From NCBI GenBank assembly GCA_014650415.1, contig BMUX01000022.1, forward strand, positions 283 through 64,282: a stretch of DNA of 64,000 bases. The letters run 5' to 3'. The notes under the pieces are model-generated. The model did not search any database. It was not told where the DNA came from and worked only from the letters and a program-made list of their open reading frames with translations. Of this stretch, positions 9,819 through 19,230 are shown piece by piece (the stretch's first letter is position 1; each line of letters begins with the position of its first letter). This stretch comes from Streptomyces spiroverticillatus. Its GTDB lineage: Bacteria > Actinomycetota > Actinomycetes > Streptomycetales > Streptomycetaceae. A program made the position numbers and the translations under genes.

Positions 9819-11183
9819 TCAGGCGCGGATCAGGGTGAGGACGTCGTCGCGGAGTTTGAGCATGGTGGCCTCGTCGCGGGCTTCGACGTTGAGACGGAGC
9901 AGGGGTTCCGTGTTGGAGGCGCGGAGGTTGAACCACCAGTCGGGGCTGGAGACGGTGAGCCCGTCGAGGTGGTCGAGGGTGGTGTCCGGGAGGTCGGCGT
10001 AGGCGGCCTGCACGGCGGCGGTGCTGGCGGCCTGGTCGGCGACGGTGGAGTTGATCTCGCCGGAGCCGACGTAGCGGTCGTAGGAGGCGAGGAGGGAGGA
10101 GAGGGTGCCGGGCTGGCCGCCGAGGGCGGCGAGGACGTGGAGGGCGGCGAGCATGCCGGTGTCCGCGTTCCAGAAGTCCTTGAAGTAGTAGTGCGCCGAG
10201 TGCTCGCCGCCGAAGATGGCGCCACTGATGGCCATTTCGGCCTTGATGAAGGAGTGGCCGACCCGGGTGCGCACGGGGGTGCCGCCGTGTTCGCGGACGA
10301 CCTCGGGGACGGACCACGAGGTGATCAGGTTGTGGATGATCGTGCCGTGGCCGCCGTTGCGGGCGAGTTCGCGGGCCGCGACCAGGGCGGTGACGGCGGA
10401 CGGGGAGACTCCCGCGCCGTTCTCGTCCACGACGAAGCAGCGGTCGGCGTCGCCGTCGAAGGCGAGGCCGAGGTCGGCGCCCTCGGCAACCACGCGGGCC
10501 TGGAGGTCGACGATGTTCTTCGGGTCGAGCGGGTTGGCCTCGTGGTTGGGGAAGGTGCCGTCGAGCTCGAAGAACATCGGGACGAGGGTGATCGGCAGCG
10601 CGGCGAACACGGAGGGCACCGTGTGCCCGCCCATGCCGTTGCCCGCGTCGACGACGACCTTCAGGGGGCGCATCGCGGAGAGGTCGACGAGGGACAGCAG
10701 GTGCGCCGCGTAGTCCTTCAACGTGTCGCGGGCGACGAGGGTTCCCGGGGTGGCCACCGGTGCCGGGGCTCCGGTTTCCGACCACTCCTCGACCAGGGCG
10801 CGGATCTCCGCGAGGCCGGTGTCCTGGCCGACCGGGGCGGCGCCCGCGCGGCACATCTTGATGCCGTTGTACTGCGCCGGGTTGTGCGAGGCGGTGAACA
10901 TCGCGCCGGGGACGTCCAGGGTGCCCGAGGCGTAGTAGAGCTGGTCCGTCGAGCAGAGGCCGATCTCGGTGACGTCCGCGCCGCGGGCGGCGGCGCCGAG
11001 GGCGAAGGCGCGTGCGAGGCCGGGCGACGAGGGGCGCATGTCGTGGCCGACGGCGATCGCTGTGGCAGCTGTGACCTGCACGAAGGCGGCTCCGAAGAGT
11101 TCCGCGAGGTGCTCGTCCCACTGGTCGGGCACCACCCCACGTACGTCGTACGCCTTCACGATCTGCGACAGATCAGCAGCCAC
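9819..11183 (-). CDS. manB: Phosphomannomutase/phosphoglucomutase
   Basis: A 454-residue alpha-D-phosphohexomutase converting mannose-6-phosphate to mannose-1-phosphate, and probably the glucose pair too. The phosphoserine loop TASHNPAQYNG carries Ser99, and the metal loop DGDADR carries Asp243, Asp245 and Asp247. The substrate-specifying loop GGEHSAHYYF and the phosphate-binding RASNTEPLLRLN near the C-terminus are also present. The start is GTG at 11183 with AGGGG upstream. It heads the leftward mannose block and would feed the guanylyltransferase-like enzyme at 23285-24367. GDP-mannose supports protein O-mannosylation and glycolipids in actinobacteria. Confidence 0.95.
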   Translation of the reverse strand: MAADLSQIVKAYDVRGVVPDQWDEHLAELFGAAFVQVTAATAIAVGHDMRPSSPGLARAFALGAAARGADVTEIGLCSTDQLYYASGTLDVPGAMFTASHNPAQYNGIKMCRAGAAPVGQDTGLAEIRALVEEWSETGAPAPVATPGTLVARDTLKDYAAHLLSLVDLSAMRPLKVVVDAGNGMGGHTVPSVFAALPITLVPMFFELDGTFPNHEANPLDPKNIVDLQARVVAEGADLGLAFDGDADRCFVVDENGAGVSPSAVTALVAARELARNGGHGTIIHNLITSWSVPEVVREHGGTPVRTRVGHSFIKAEMAISGAIFGGEHSAHYYFKDFWNADTGMLAALHVLAALGGQPGTLSSLLASYDRYVGSGEINSTVADQAASTAAVQAAYADLPDTTLDHLDGLTVSSPDWWFNLRASNTEPLLRLNVEARDEATMLKLRDDVLTLIRA

Positions 11184-11280
11184 GTGCCACCCCTTGGGAA
11201 AGTCCTGTTCGGTCGCCCCAAACTACCCGTACGGGGGTTCTTTGGACCGTACGGTGACGAGCCGCAGGGGGTGCCGACGC

Positions 11281-11661
11281 CTACTCGGGCGAGCGCAGGA
11301 CCCGCAGGTGGCCGCGGCGGGCGGCGGAGGGGGAGGCCGGGTTCGCCGTGCGCGCGCTGTTGGCGTCGGGGTCGGCGGGGCGCTCGTGCGGGCGGGCGGC
11401 TTCGCGGACGGCGTTGGCGAGGGCTTCGAGGTCGTCGCCGCTGGGGCGGGCCGGTGCGGAGCCGTCGGAAAGGCGCACGACGTCCCAGCCGCGGGGTGCG
11501 GTCAGGCGGTCGGAGTGTTCGGCGCACAGGTCGTAGCAGTGCGGCTCGGCGTAGGTGGCGAGCGGACCGAGGACGGCGGTCGAGTCCGCGTAGACGTACG
11601 TCAGTGTCGCGACGGCAGGGCGACCGCACGCAGTGCGCGAACAGCGACGTACAGGGCTCAC
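11281..11661 (-). CDS. DUF3499 family protein
   Basis: A 126-residue protein whose conserved core is SPVRRCSRTACGRPAVATLT followed by a YxxxxxxxGPLATYxEPHxYDLC pattern. It has paired cysteines (CSRTAC and CYDLC) and His residues in a putative zinc-binding arrangement typical of DUF3499, an actinobacteria-specific family. The C-terminal third is Ala/Arg-rich and disordered. I chose the GTG at 11661; it has no clear ribosome-binding site, and the GTG at 11718 or a longer form is possible. No function is known. It precedes manB on the same strand by 97 bp and is divergent from the metallopeptidase. Confidence 0.8.
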   Translation of the reverse strand: MSPVRRCSRTACGRPAVATLTYVYADSTAVLGPLATYAEPHCYDLCAEHSDRLTAPRGWDVVRLSDGSAPARPSGDDLEALANAVREAARPHERPADPDANSARTANPASPSAARRGHLRVLRSPE

Positions 11662-12024
11662 GACGTTGGACGGTACCGCACTCTTGAACGGGCCGCGACG
11701 ACTCTCCCCCGACGTCACCCCACCGTGTCGTTCCCGGGCTGGTGGCCAGGGCGTCTGCGCGAGCACCGTTCTGACCTGCGGGGAGACCAGTGCGGGCAGG
11801 GGCTGCCGGGCTGTGTCCCGTATGCCGAAGGCGGCGAAATACGTCGACTTCGACGGGACAACCAGTCGCAAGAGGTTACGAAAACGAGCCCGTGTTTGGC
11901 CGAAATGATCATTCTGTGACAGTCGCGGCACCCGGACGGGAGCCGGGCACGACGTGGACGCAGCCCTGACGGGACCTGGGCGGCGGCTGGATCGCCGTGC
12001 TCCGCGGAGGGCTACGCTGCGTCA
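11662..12024. other. Divergent regulatory gap between DUF3499 and the metallopeptidase
   Basis: About 360 bp separate the two divergent genes. The part nearest DUF3499 could be coding if a longer start is used. The middle (11850-11930) is AT-richer, with AAGAGGTTACGAAAACG and ATGATCATTCTGTGACAG, a good candidate region for back-to-back promoters. No defined operator was recognised. Confidence 0.4.
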
Positions 12025-12528
12025 GTGATGGACAGTTCCGGACCGCCCCGCTCCCCCGACCCGCACGCACCCGAGTCGCAGGCCGCCGAGCCGCGTCCCA
12101 CGGGCCCCAGGCCGCGCAGGCGGGATCGCCACGGGCGCGGCATGCGCGGCCCCGTAGCGCCGCCGCAGGTGCCGCTCTCGGCCAGCAGGGCGGAGGTCTT
12201 CGGCGATCTCGTGCAGGACTCCGTGGAACGGCTGGAGCGGCGCTGGCCGCAGCTGGCCGAGGTCGACTTCCTGGTGCTCGACGTGCCGCGCACGGCGGCG
12301 GCCGACGGTCCCGAGGAGTGGTCGGACGAGCCGGTGCCGCTGGGCGGGGTGGTGCCCGCCGAGGAGGGCCGTCCGGCGTGCGTGGTGGTCTACCGGCGTC
12401 CGGTGGAGATCCGTACCAAGAGCCGCGACGAGCGGGCGCTGCTGGTGCACGAGGTGGTCGTGGAGCAGGTCGCGGAGCTGCTGGGGCTGGCCCCCGAGTC
12501 GGTCGACCCGCGCTACGGGCAGGACTAG
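12025..12528 (+). CDS. Metallopeptidase family protein (zincin-like)
   Basis: A 167-residue protein of the actinobacterial metallopeptidase (DUF1025/zincin-like) family. The N-terminal 45 residues are Pro/Arg-rich and probably disordered. The domain follows, ending in ERALLVHEVVVEQVAELLGL, where HEVVVEQVAE provides the HExxx...E-type metal motif. No signal peptide is seen, so it is probably cytosolic. The start is GTG at 12025 or the adjacent ATG at 12028; GGAGG lies at 12006-12010. Its neighbour DUF3499 is divergent, and a strong shared terminator separates it from the convergent DUF5719 gene. Substrate unknown. Confidence 0.8.
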   Translation: MMDSSGPPRSPDPHAPESQAAEPRPTGPRPRRRDRHGRGMRGPVAPPQVPLSASRAEVFGDLVQDSVERLERRWPQLAEVDFLVLDVPRTAAADGPEEWSDEPVPLGGVVPAEEGRPACVVVYRRPVEIRTKSRDERALLVHEVVVEQVAELLGLAPESVDPRYGQD

Positions 12529-12563
12529 GGCGAGCACCCAAGACGAGAGCGAGCACTGTGGCA

Positions 12564-12607
12564 ACACGAGGTCCCTGTCACCAGCACCGGTGACAGGGAC
12601 CTCGTGT
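12564..12607. terminator. Perfect 19-bp bidirectional terminator hairpin
   Basis: Arms 12564-12582 and 12589-12607 are exact reverse complements with a 6-base loop (AGCACC). It lies between the convergent metallopeptidase and DUF5719 genes, and neither side has a long T run, as is usual in streptomycetes. Confidence 0.85.
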
Positions 12608-12636
12608 GCAAGGGGTGTGCGGAACGTCAGTCGGCG

Positions 12637-14127
12637 TCAGTCGTCCAGCGCCGGGTCCAGCACCGAGAGGTCGTTCTTCGCGCGCGGCACCACGACCGTG
12701 CCCTTGTCGTCCGGCATCGACTGGACGGTGAACATCGGGACGCGGTCCTCCTCGATCGTCAGGACGCGGGCCGCGTGCACCGGGCCGCCGGACACCGATT
12801 CCACGGTAAGCGCGTAGGAGCCCTTCAGGCCGGCCGGTACGGGGGCCGCCACCGACAGGGTCGCGCCCGCCTTGACCTTGAACGTCTTGGAGACCGGCTC
12901 CCCGCCCTGGCTGCCGGCCGAGGCCGTGACCTTGACCTCGCCGGCGGCGCCGGGCGCGGTGAGCGAGAGCACCGAGCCCTGTGCCCTGTTGTCGGCGACG
13001 GTGGAGCGGGCGCCGACGGAGGCGGTCGCGGGGACGTAGGCGACCTCCTGCTTGTCCTTCACGCCCCGTACGACGCGCATCGCGGCCACCACGGGGGCGC
13101 TCTTGTTGCCCTCCGTGGGGCTGAGCACTAGGGCGCCCGCCTCTCCCCTGGCGACGTCGCCCAGGTCGAGTGAGGCCGTCATCCGGGACTTGACGTGCAG
13201 GGTCTCGGCACCGGCCGGGGTGAGGGAGCCGTTGGCGCCCGCCAGCTTCACCTTGAGGTCGGCGTCGCCCTCGCCGGTGGCGAAGACCACCAGGCGCACC
13301 GATTTGGCGTCGGCGGGGATGCCGGGGAGCACGACGTTTCCCGCCGGGTCGGCGGAGGCGGTGAGCCAGTCGCCGCCGACCTTGTCCTCCAGTGCCTGCA
13401 CCGCGGCGCCGACGCGGCCGGCGCGGGTGGTGACGTGCACCGTGGCGTCGTTGATCTTGGCGGAGGACAGGGTGGACAGCAGGACGGGGACGGTGGCGTG
13501 CGGCGGGACGGTGATGCCCTCCCCCGCGTCGGACTCGATGGCGCCCTGGGGGCCGTACAGCTCGACGTCGGCGACGGCGGCGGAGTCGTCGGGGTTGGTG
13601 AGGTGGACGTAGTCCTGGCGGGTCTCGGCGGTGCTCACGCCGGGGAACCAGAACTCGGTGTCGGGTGCCGAGCAGCTCACGCCGAGCAGGCCGCGGCCCG
13701 TGCCGAGCTTGGTGGTCTGCTGGGCGGCCCAGCCGGGCGCGAGAGCGCCGTCCGCGGTGCCGACCAGGGCCGGGGCGTCCGCGCCGCTCGCGGTGGCCGT
13801 GACGGGCTTTCCGGGCTCCTTGAGGATGACGGTGGGCTTCTTGGCGGGCTTGCCCGCGACCGTCACCGGCACGAGTTCCGCCTTGCCGGACTTGGCGTCC
13901 GCCGTCGCGCCCTTGGGGGTGAAGGACGTGTACGTGGTCTCCGCGAGGTCGGAGGTGCTGGGGGCGGGGCACAGCAGGCTGGAGCGTTCGACGGGCAGCC
14001 GGGCGGCCGCCGTGCCGGTGCTCTTCGCGCCGTCCTGCCCGCCGGAGGGGGCGGCGACGGCGGCGAAGCCGGTGACTGCGGCGAGGGCGACGACGGCGCC
14101 GATCAGGGAGAGGGTGCTGCGGTTCAT
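12637..14127 (-). CDS. DUF5719 family secreted or membrane-anchored protein
   Basis: A 496-residue protein with an N-terminal hydrophobic signal/anchor (residues 8-26) and an extracellular region of repeated beta-rich stretches. A conserved CSAPDTEFWFPG segment near residue 151 and an ALYGP/VELYGPQG segment are typical of DUF5719. The family is found almost only beside very large GT2 membrane glycosyltransferases in actinobacteria. Its ATG overlaps the stop of the upstream GT2 gene (ATGA), so the two are translationally coupled and may form a complex. Function unknown. Confidence 0.85.
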   Translation of the reverse strand: MNRSTLSLIGAVVALAAVTGFAAVAAPSGGQDGAKSTGTAAARLPVERSSLLCPAPSTSDLAETTYTSFTPKGATADAKSGKAELVPVTVAGKPAKKPTVILKEPGKPVTATASGADAPALVGTADGALAPGWAAQQTTKLGTGRGLLGVSCSAPDTEFWFPGVSTAETRQDYVHLTNPDDSAAVADVELYGPQGAIESDAGEGITVPPHATVPVLLSTLSSAKINDATVHVTTRAGRVGAAVQALEDKVGGDWLTASADPAGNVVLPGIPADAKSVRLVVFATGEGDADLKVKLAGANGSLTPAGAETLHVKSRMTASLDLGDVARGEAGALVLSPTEGNKSAPVVAAMRVVRGVKDKQEVAYVPATASVGARSTVADNRAQGSVLSLTAPGAAGEVKVTASAGSQGGEPVSKTFKVKAGATLSVAAPVPAGLKGSYALTVESVSGGPVHAARVLTIEEDRVPMFTVQSMPDDKGTVVVPRAKNDLSVLDPALDD

Positions 14128-17100
14128 CGGTTGTTGCTCCCGTCGGGGCGCTGCCGGTCGTGGTGCGGGTCGTCGCCCTGGTCGTCCGCGTAGGGGTCGT
14201 ACGGCTGGGGGCTGTACGCGGGCGGCTGCTGGAAGGAGGACGGTCCGCCGAAGTAGGCGCTGTCGCCGGTGCCGGTGTTCCCGTCACCGGTGCCGGTGCT
14301 CGCGTAGGGCTCGTAGGACTGCTCCTGCTGGGGGCCGCCCTGCGGCTGTTGCTGGTAGCCGTACGAGTCGTAGTCGTACCCCTGGGTGGTGTAGCCCTGT
14401 TGCTGCGGCTGCTGGTAGGGGTCCTGGGCGGTGTACTGGCCCTGCTGCTGCCCGTACTCGGCGTCGGCGCCGACGTACGCCTGGGCGTCCCATTCGCCGT
14501 ACGCGCCCTGCTGGGGCACCGCGGCGTACGAGCCGTCCTCCTGCTCCGGGTACGGGGAGGCGTACGGGTCGGCGACGGGCGCCGGGGCCGGTGCCTGTTC
14601 GGCCTCCGCCTCGGCGGCGGCGCGCAGCCTGCGTGCCCTGCGGCCCTCGCCCTCGACGGGGGCGGCGGGGAAGTCCGGTGCGGCCACCGCCTCGGCGTCG
14701 GGCAGGTCGTCGTCGATCTCGCGGCGGCGGCCCGGCAGGGCGAGCACCACGAGGACGACGGCGAGCGCGCCCTGTGCCCACAGCCAGACGGTGTGGGTGA
14801 GCGGGGATGCGTACGTCAGGTCCAGGCGGCCGCCCTCGGCGGGCAGTTCGAAGCCCTGCGCCCAGCCGTCGACGGTCTTCTTGGTGAGTTCCTTGCCGTC
14901 GAGGGTGGCCTTCCAGCCGGGTGCGGCGGTGTCGGCGAGGCGCAGGACGCGGCCCGTTTCGCCGCCCTTGACGGTGGTGTGCGCCTCGATGCGCTGGGAG
15001 GCGACGGGGACGGGCTCCACGCCCTCCTTGGGGGAGACGATCGTGAGGCGGGCGACCTGGCGCTCGACGCGCCACAGGGCGCTGCCGTCGAGCTGGCTGA
15101 GCCGGCTGAGGCCGGGGGTGGAGTCCAGGACGCGGCTCATCTGCCGGGAGGCGGCGCCGTCGCGCACCAGGACGTAGCGCACGGCGTAGCCGCCGAGCTG
15201 GCCCGCCTGGTCGGCGCCGGAGCCGGCGACCAGGTTGGAGACGATCTTGTCGAGGCCGGGGGTGGTGCCTGCGGCCCGGGTGAGTTCGGCGTCGCCGAGC
15301 CGTCCGCCGGAGCCGCGCACCAGGGAGTACGTGACCTGGTCGGCGGAGCCGCCGCCGAGCACCAGGGTGCGCGGCTGGTCGCGGGTGGTGGACTCTTCGG
15401 CGACGAACGCGGGCACCTGCACCGGGTCGCGGCGGCCGAGGGGTCCGTCGGCGCCGAGGACCATCCAGCCGACGGCGGCCAGGACCGGGCCCAGGGCGGC
15501 CGCTGCGGCGATCAGGACGGCGACGGGCTGGCGCCAGCCGAAGTTCTGCGAGGCGACGCGTTCGCGGGCGCCGTCGGCGCCGAGCACGGACGCGGCGATC
15601 AGCGCGAGGCCGTAGACGAGGGTGGCCGGTCCCGCCCAGCCGTCGCGGTTGGTGACGACGGCGAGGACGAGGGCGAGGACGGCGACCACCCAGGCGCTGC
15701 GGACGGCGAACTGGCGCTCGCCGCGCAGCAGGGCGGCCAGGGCGGCCAGCACGATGCCGACGAGCAGCAGTCCGCCCGCGGTCTTGGGGCCGCCGGGGCT
15801 GATGCCCAGGAGGTCCAGCGGGGTCGCGGAGCCGGCCCCGAAGGGCAGTCCGGCCTCGCGCAGCAGGGCTGCGGGGTCGGTGAGCAGTGACAGCGACCAG
15901 GGTGCGAGCACCAGCAGCGGTGTGCCGACGGCCGCCACGAAACGCAGCGCGTAGGCGGTGATGTCGTCGCGCCGCAGCACCAGGACGCCGATGCCCAGCA
16001 GTACGGCCAGCGGCCACACGATCGGGGTGAAGGCGGTGGCGACGGTGAGCAGGAGTGCGTACGACCACACCGAGCGCCAGCTGGAACGCGCACCGGCGCT
16101 GGTGCGCGCGCCGCTCGCGGAGACGGCGCACCGGGCGATCAGCGGCAGCAGGACGGCGAGGATCGCGGTGCCGATGCGGCCGCCGGCGAGCGCACCGGTG
16201 ACGGCGGGCAGGAAGGCGTACGCGACGGCTGCCCAGGCGCGCAGCAGCCGGGACTCCACCAGGGGCCGGGAGGCGAAGTAGGCGGTGAGTCCGGCCAGCG
16301 GCACCGAGCACACCAGGATCAGCGTCAGGGCGGCGTGCGTGGAGCCCAGGAGCAGGGTCGCGAGGGTGGCCAGGAGCGCCAGGTAGGGCGGGGCGGACTG
16401 GGTGCCGCCGGTGCCGGTGGGGTGCCATGAGTGGGCGTAGCGGGACCAGAGTTCGGAGGCGCCCTCGGGGGTGGGCAGCAGGGCGCCGCCGGCGAGGGAG
16501 CCGCTGCCGAACAGGCCGCGGCAGGCGACGAGGGCGACGATCAGCAGCAGGGCGAAGAGGGCCGGTCCCGGTTTGCGGGCGACCTTCTTGACCCGGGCGA
16601 ACTGCTCGACCTCCAGGAAGTCGGCGTCGTCGCCGCCGGGTCCGGACTCGACGGCGCCGTGCCGGGAGCCGCCGGACTCGGCCTCGTTTGCACCGCCGAA
16701 GGAGCCGGCGACCTGTTCGACGGTGGCGCGCAGGGTGGCGCCGGGCGGCGGGAAGAGGGGGCGCAGCTCGGATGCTTCGACGTCGCCCTTGCCGCGGGCC
16801 TTGCGGGCGGCGAGGACGCGTCCGGGGCGCAGCAGGACGCTCATGAGGCCGGTGACCTCGTCGACGGCCTGTCCGGGCACCTTGCCGACGAGGTAGGCGA
16901 GGGTGCGCAGGAGGGTGCCGACGACGAGCCGCAGCAGGACGTAGGGGAGGACCGCGCCGCGGGCGTTGGCGAGCATCGTGTAGACCGCGCCGGCCTTGTC
17001 GACGCGGTGCGGGTTGGCGACGCCCCGGCCGACGCAGTCGACGGTGCGGCGTTCGCGGGCGGCGGCCTCGGCGTGCCGGACGACGGCGTCGGGGGCGACC

Positions 17101-17888
17101 AGGACGCTGTGTCCGGCGGCGTGCGCGCGCCAGCACAGGTCGACGTCGTCGCGCATCAGCGGCAGGTAGCGGTCGAAGCCGCCGAGCTGTTCCCAGACGT
17201 CGCGGCGGATCAGCATGCCGGCGCTGGAGACGGAGAGGACGGAGCGCACCTGGTCGTGCTGGCCCTGGTCCTGTTCGCGGCGGTCCAGGCCGGTCCAGCG
17301 GCGGCCGGAGTTGGCGATGGAGACGCCGACCTCCAGCAGCTGCTTCTTGTCGTACCAGCCGCGGAGCTTGGGGCCGACGATGGCGGCGGTGTGGTCGGAG
17401 TCGGCGACGCGCAGCAGCTCGGCGAGAGCGTCGGGGGCGGGGGCGCAGTCGTCGTGGAGGAGCCACAGCCACTGCACGGGTTCGCCGTGCGGCAGGTCCG
17501 GCAGGTCGTAGGCGTCGTCGCGCCACTGCCGGCTGACGGGGTCCCAGCCGCTGGGCTTCTTCAGGTACGGGAGTTCCTCGGGGGTGAGGACGGGTGCGGT
17601 GCGCACCGCCTCCTCCACGGCCGTGCCGAAGCCGGTGCGGCGGGCGAGGTGCAGGACGCGTTCGTCGCCGAAGGCCTCGGCGACGAGCCGGGCGGAGTCG
17701 TCGGCGCTGCCGGTGTCGGCGGCGACGGCGTCCTGCACCGGTCGTTCCTGGCCGAGGACGCCCTGCAGGACGTCGGGCAGCCAGCGCGCACCGTCGTGGG
17801 AGACGAGTACGGCGGTGACGACGTGGCGGGGGAACTCGGGCGGGGTGGCGGCGGCCGCGTACGGGGCCGTTGGTTGACTGACGGACAT
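14124..17888 (-). CDS. Very large GT2 glycosyltransferase/multi-pass membrane protein
   Basis: A 1254-residue protein. Residues about 20-330 form a GT-A family 2 domain: VLVSHDGARWLP, the nucleotide-binding DTGSADD, LLHDDCAP as the metal motif, and RDDVDLCWRA as the acceptor/catalytic region. A linker follows, then 10 or more hydrophobic helices from about residue 435 to 840, a large extracytoplasmic region, another helix near residue 1075, and a low-complexity Gln/Tyr/Pro-rich C-terminal tail. It probably moves a sugar to a lipid or wall acceptor at the membrane. Acceptor unknown. The ATG at 17888 gives a family-like start; it is coupled to DUF5719 by ATGA. Confidence 0.88.
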   Translation of the reverse strand: MSVSQPTAPYAAAATPPEFPRHVVTAVLVSHDGARWLPDVLQGVLGQERPVQDAVAADTGSADDSARLVAEAFGDERVLHLARRTGFGTAVEEAVRTAPVLTPEELPYLKKPSGWDPVSRQWRDDAYDLPDLPHGEPVQWLWLLHDDCAPAPDALAELLRVADSDHTAAIVGPKLRGWYDKKQLLEVGVSIANSGRRWTGLDRREQDQGQHDQVRSVLSVSSAGMLIRRDVWEQLGGFDRYLPLMRDDVDLCWRAHAAGHSVLVAPDAVVRHAEAAARERRTVDCVGRGVANPHRVDKAGAVYTMLANARGAVLPYVLLRLVVGTLLRTLAYLVGKVPGQAVDEVTGLMSVLLRPGRVLAARKARGKGDVEASELRPLFPPPGATLRATVEQVAGSFGGANEAESGGSRHGAVESGPGGDDADFLEVEQFARVKKVARKPGPALFALLLIVALVACRGLFGSGSLAGGALLPTPEGASELWSRYAHSWHPTGTGGTQSAPPYLALLATLATLLLGSTHAALTLILVCSVPLAGLTAYFASRPLVESRLLRAWAAVAYAFLPAVTGALAGGRIGTAILAVLLPLIARCAVSASGARTSAGARSSWRSVWSYALLLTVATAFTPIVWPLAVLLGIGVLVLRRDDITAYALRFVAAVGTPLLVLAPWSLSLLTDPAALLREAGLPFGAGSATPLDLLGISPGGPKTAGGLLLVGIVLAALAALLRGERQFAVRSAWVVAVLALVLAVVTNRDGWAGPATLVYGLALIAASVLGADGARERVASQNFGWRQPVAVLIAAAAALGPVLAAVGWMVLGADGPLGRRDPVQVPAFVAEESTTRDQPRTLVLGGGSADQVTYSLVRGSGGRLGDAELTRAAGTTPGLDKIVSNLVAGSGADQAGQLGGYAVRYVLVRDGAASRQMSRVLDSTPGLSRLSQLDGSALWRVERQVARLTIVSPKEGVEPVPVASQRIEAHTTVKGGETGRVLRLADTAAPGWKATLDGKELTKKTVDGWAQGFELPAEGGRLDLTYASPLTHTVWLWAQGALAVVLVVLALPGRRREIDDDLPDAEAVAAPDFPAAPVEGEGRRARRLRAAAEAEAEQAPAPAPVADPYASPYPEQEDGSYAAVPQQGAYGEWDAQAYVGADAEYGQQQGQYTAQDPYQQPQQQGYTTQGYDYDSYGYQQQPQGGPQQEQSYEPYASTGTGDGNTGTGDSAYFGGPSSFQQPPAYSPQPYDPYADDQGDDPHHDRQRPDGSNNR

Positions 17889-18028
17889 CGACGTACGGGC
17901 CCTCCGGCCGGGGTCCGGGGGTCGCCCCCCGGAAGGCTGGTTAAAGCTGACTGCGGTGCGCACGAGGGCCTGTGGGGCACCCGGTGCGATCGCCGGACAG
18001 CGGCCCACACTAACGGCTGCACATGCAG

Positions 18029-18069
18029 ACGGTCCGCCGCCTGCGGGGAAGGGGCAGGCGGCGGACCGT
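18029..18069 (-). terminator. Terminator hairpin after whiB
   Basis: Arms 18029-18044 and 18054-18069 are a perfect 16-bp inverted repeat with a 9-base loop. It lies 110 bp beyond the whiB stop and before the GT2 gene start, so it most likely ends the whiB transcript. No U-rich tail follows on the minus strand. Confidence 0.75.
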
Positions 18070-18179
18070 TCGTTGTGTACTGCCTTGTGCTGTTTTGCTG
18101 GGGCGGTGCGGCCGGGGCACCGCGGGCGGTGCGGCGTTGCGTTCCGGGGTCGTTCCGGGGGCCGCCCCGCATATACCGC

Positions 18180-18443
18180 TCAGACCGCGGCCTTCTTCAG
18201 TCTCCGGCGTTCACGCTCGGACAATCCGCCCCAGATTCCGAAGCGTTCGTCATTCGACAGGGCATATTCAAGGCATTCCGAGCGGACTTCACAGGCGAGG
18301 CAGACCTTCTTTGCCTCACGGGTGGAACCACCCTTCTCGGGAAAGAAGGACTCGGGGTCGGTCTGGGCGCACAATGCGCGCTCCTGCCAGCCGAGTTCCT
18401 CGTCCGCGTCCTCGACCAGCAGTTGCTGGAACAGCTCGGTCAT
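18180..18443 (-). CDS. whiB: WhiB, iron-sulfur sporulation regulator
   Basis: An 87-residue Wbl protein. The four [4Fe-4S] ligands are Cys25, Cys48, Cys51 and Cys57 (CxxC at 48-51), followed by the GIWGG turn (residues 69-73) and a basic C-terminus (ERERRRLKK) that contacts DNA. From memory the sequence is near-identical to S. coelicolor WhiB, which works with WhiA to trigger septation of aerial hyphae. It stands alone between a terminator and a long upstream region carrying a good promoter at 18517-18546. Confidence 0.97.
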   Translation of the reverse strand: MTELFQQLLVEDADEELGWQERALCAQTDPESFFPEKGGSTREAKKVCLACEVRSECLEYALSNDERFGIWGGLSERERRRLKKAAV

Positions 18444-18516
18444 GTGCGCCCCTCGTCTGTCTTTTGCTTCCCCGTGATGTTGCCGTTACCGAATCCGGCC
18501 GAACGACACGAGTGAA

Positions 18517-18546
18517 ATTACAAGTGTGTAGCTCCGTGGCAGTCAA
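18517..18546 (-). promoter_or_regulatory. Candidate whiB promoter
   Basis: On the minus strand TTGACT (18546-18541) and TGTAAT (18522-18517) are spaced by 18 bp, a vegetative-type promoter. It would give a whiB leader of about 65-70 nt. S. coelicolor whiB is known to have more than one promoter, so others may exist. Confidence 0.55.
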
Positions 18547-19230
18547 GCCGGGATCTGCTATTGGGCCCGTTATTCACTCTGCGGAACCAAGGCTATGCGG
18601 AAAGTGTTCAAATCGCCAAAAACCGTGACACAAGACCTCGCCTCGACAACGGGTACCCCCGACAGGGAGGAAGACGCGGAAGAGATGGATCTTGTTGCGG
18701 TTTGCTCCGTGAAGCGACTCGGATCACAGTCGGATCACGAGACGGCAACGGCACGCAGGCGAAAACTTCGCGGAGAAGCCAGTGACGCAGTGCGCGGACC
18801 CCGTCGACCGACCGCAGTCGAACCACAGTCGGTTGCAGCGCGGTCTCTCCACGTCAGCGGCTGCACAAACCTTTCTCCGTTCGGGCTCACCGCATGAGGT
18901 GAAAGATTGCCGCCAAACCGGTCACCGAGTTGACAGCCGGCGAGGCTGCCGGTCACCTTTGTTTCCATGCCAGCGAACGCAGTGCTCCCCGTGACCCACA
19001 CTCGTGTGGTCCGCAGTGCTGCCCCTGCTCGCTGTCACTGTTGCTGTCACAGCTGTTGAAGCCACCCGCGCTCCAGCTCTGAAGCCCTGCCGCCGAGGCA
19101 TTTCGCGCTCCGGCTCCGGCCTGCCGCACACCCCACCCCGTGTGCGCCGCGTCCCGCTCGCACCCCACGCATCCGGTGCGGCACCCGTTCTGCGACACCC
19201 CAGCACTGACTGCCGAGGAACCCCCGCACC
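18547..19230. other. Gene-free region between whiB and the dioxygenase gene
   Basis: About 680 bp lack any believable gene: short open frames of 60-100 codons are Arg/Ser/Pro-rich, overlap on both strands and lack ribosome-binding sites. It carries the whiB upstream region on the left and the promoter of the cysteine dioxygenase gene on the right. No strong hairpin was seen. Confidence 0.45.

Noticed and set aside
18547-19230. Small genes in the whiB upstream region
   Set aside because: Short frames overlap on both strands, have Arg/Ser/Pro composition and no ribosome-binding sites.
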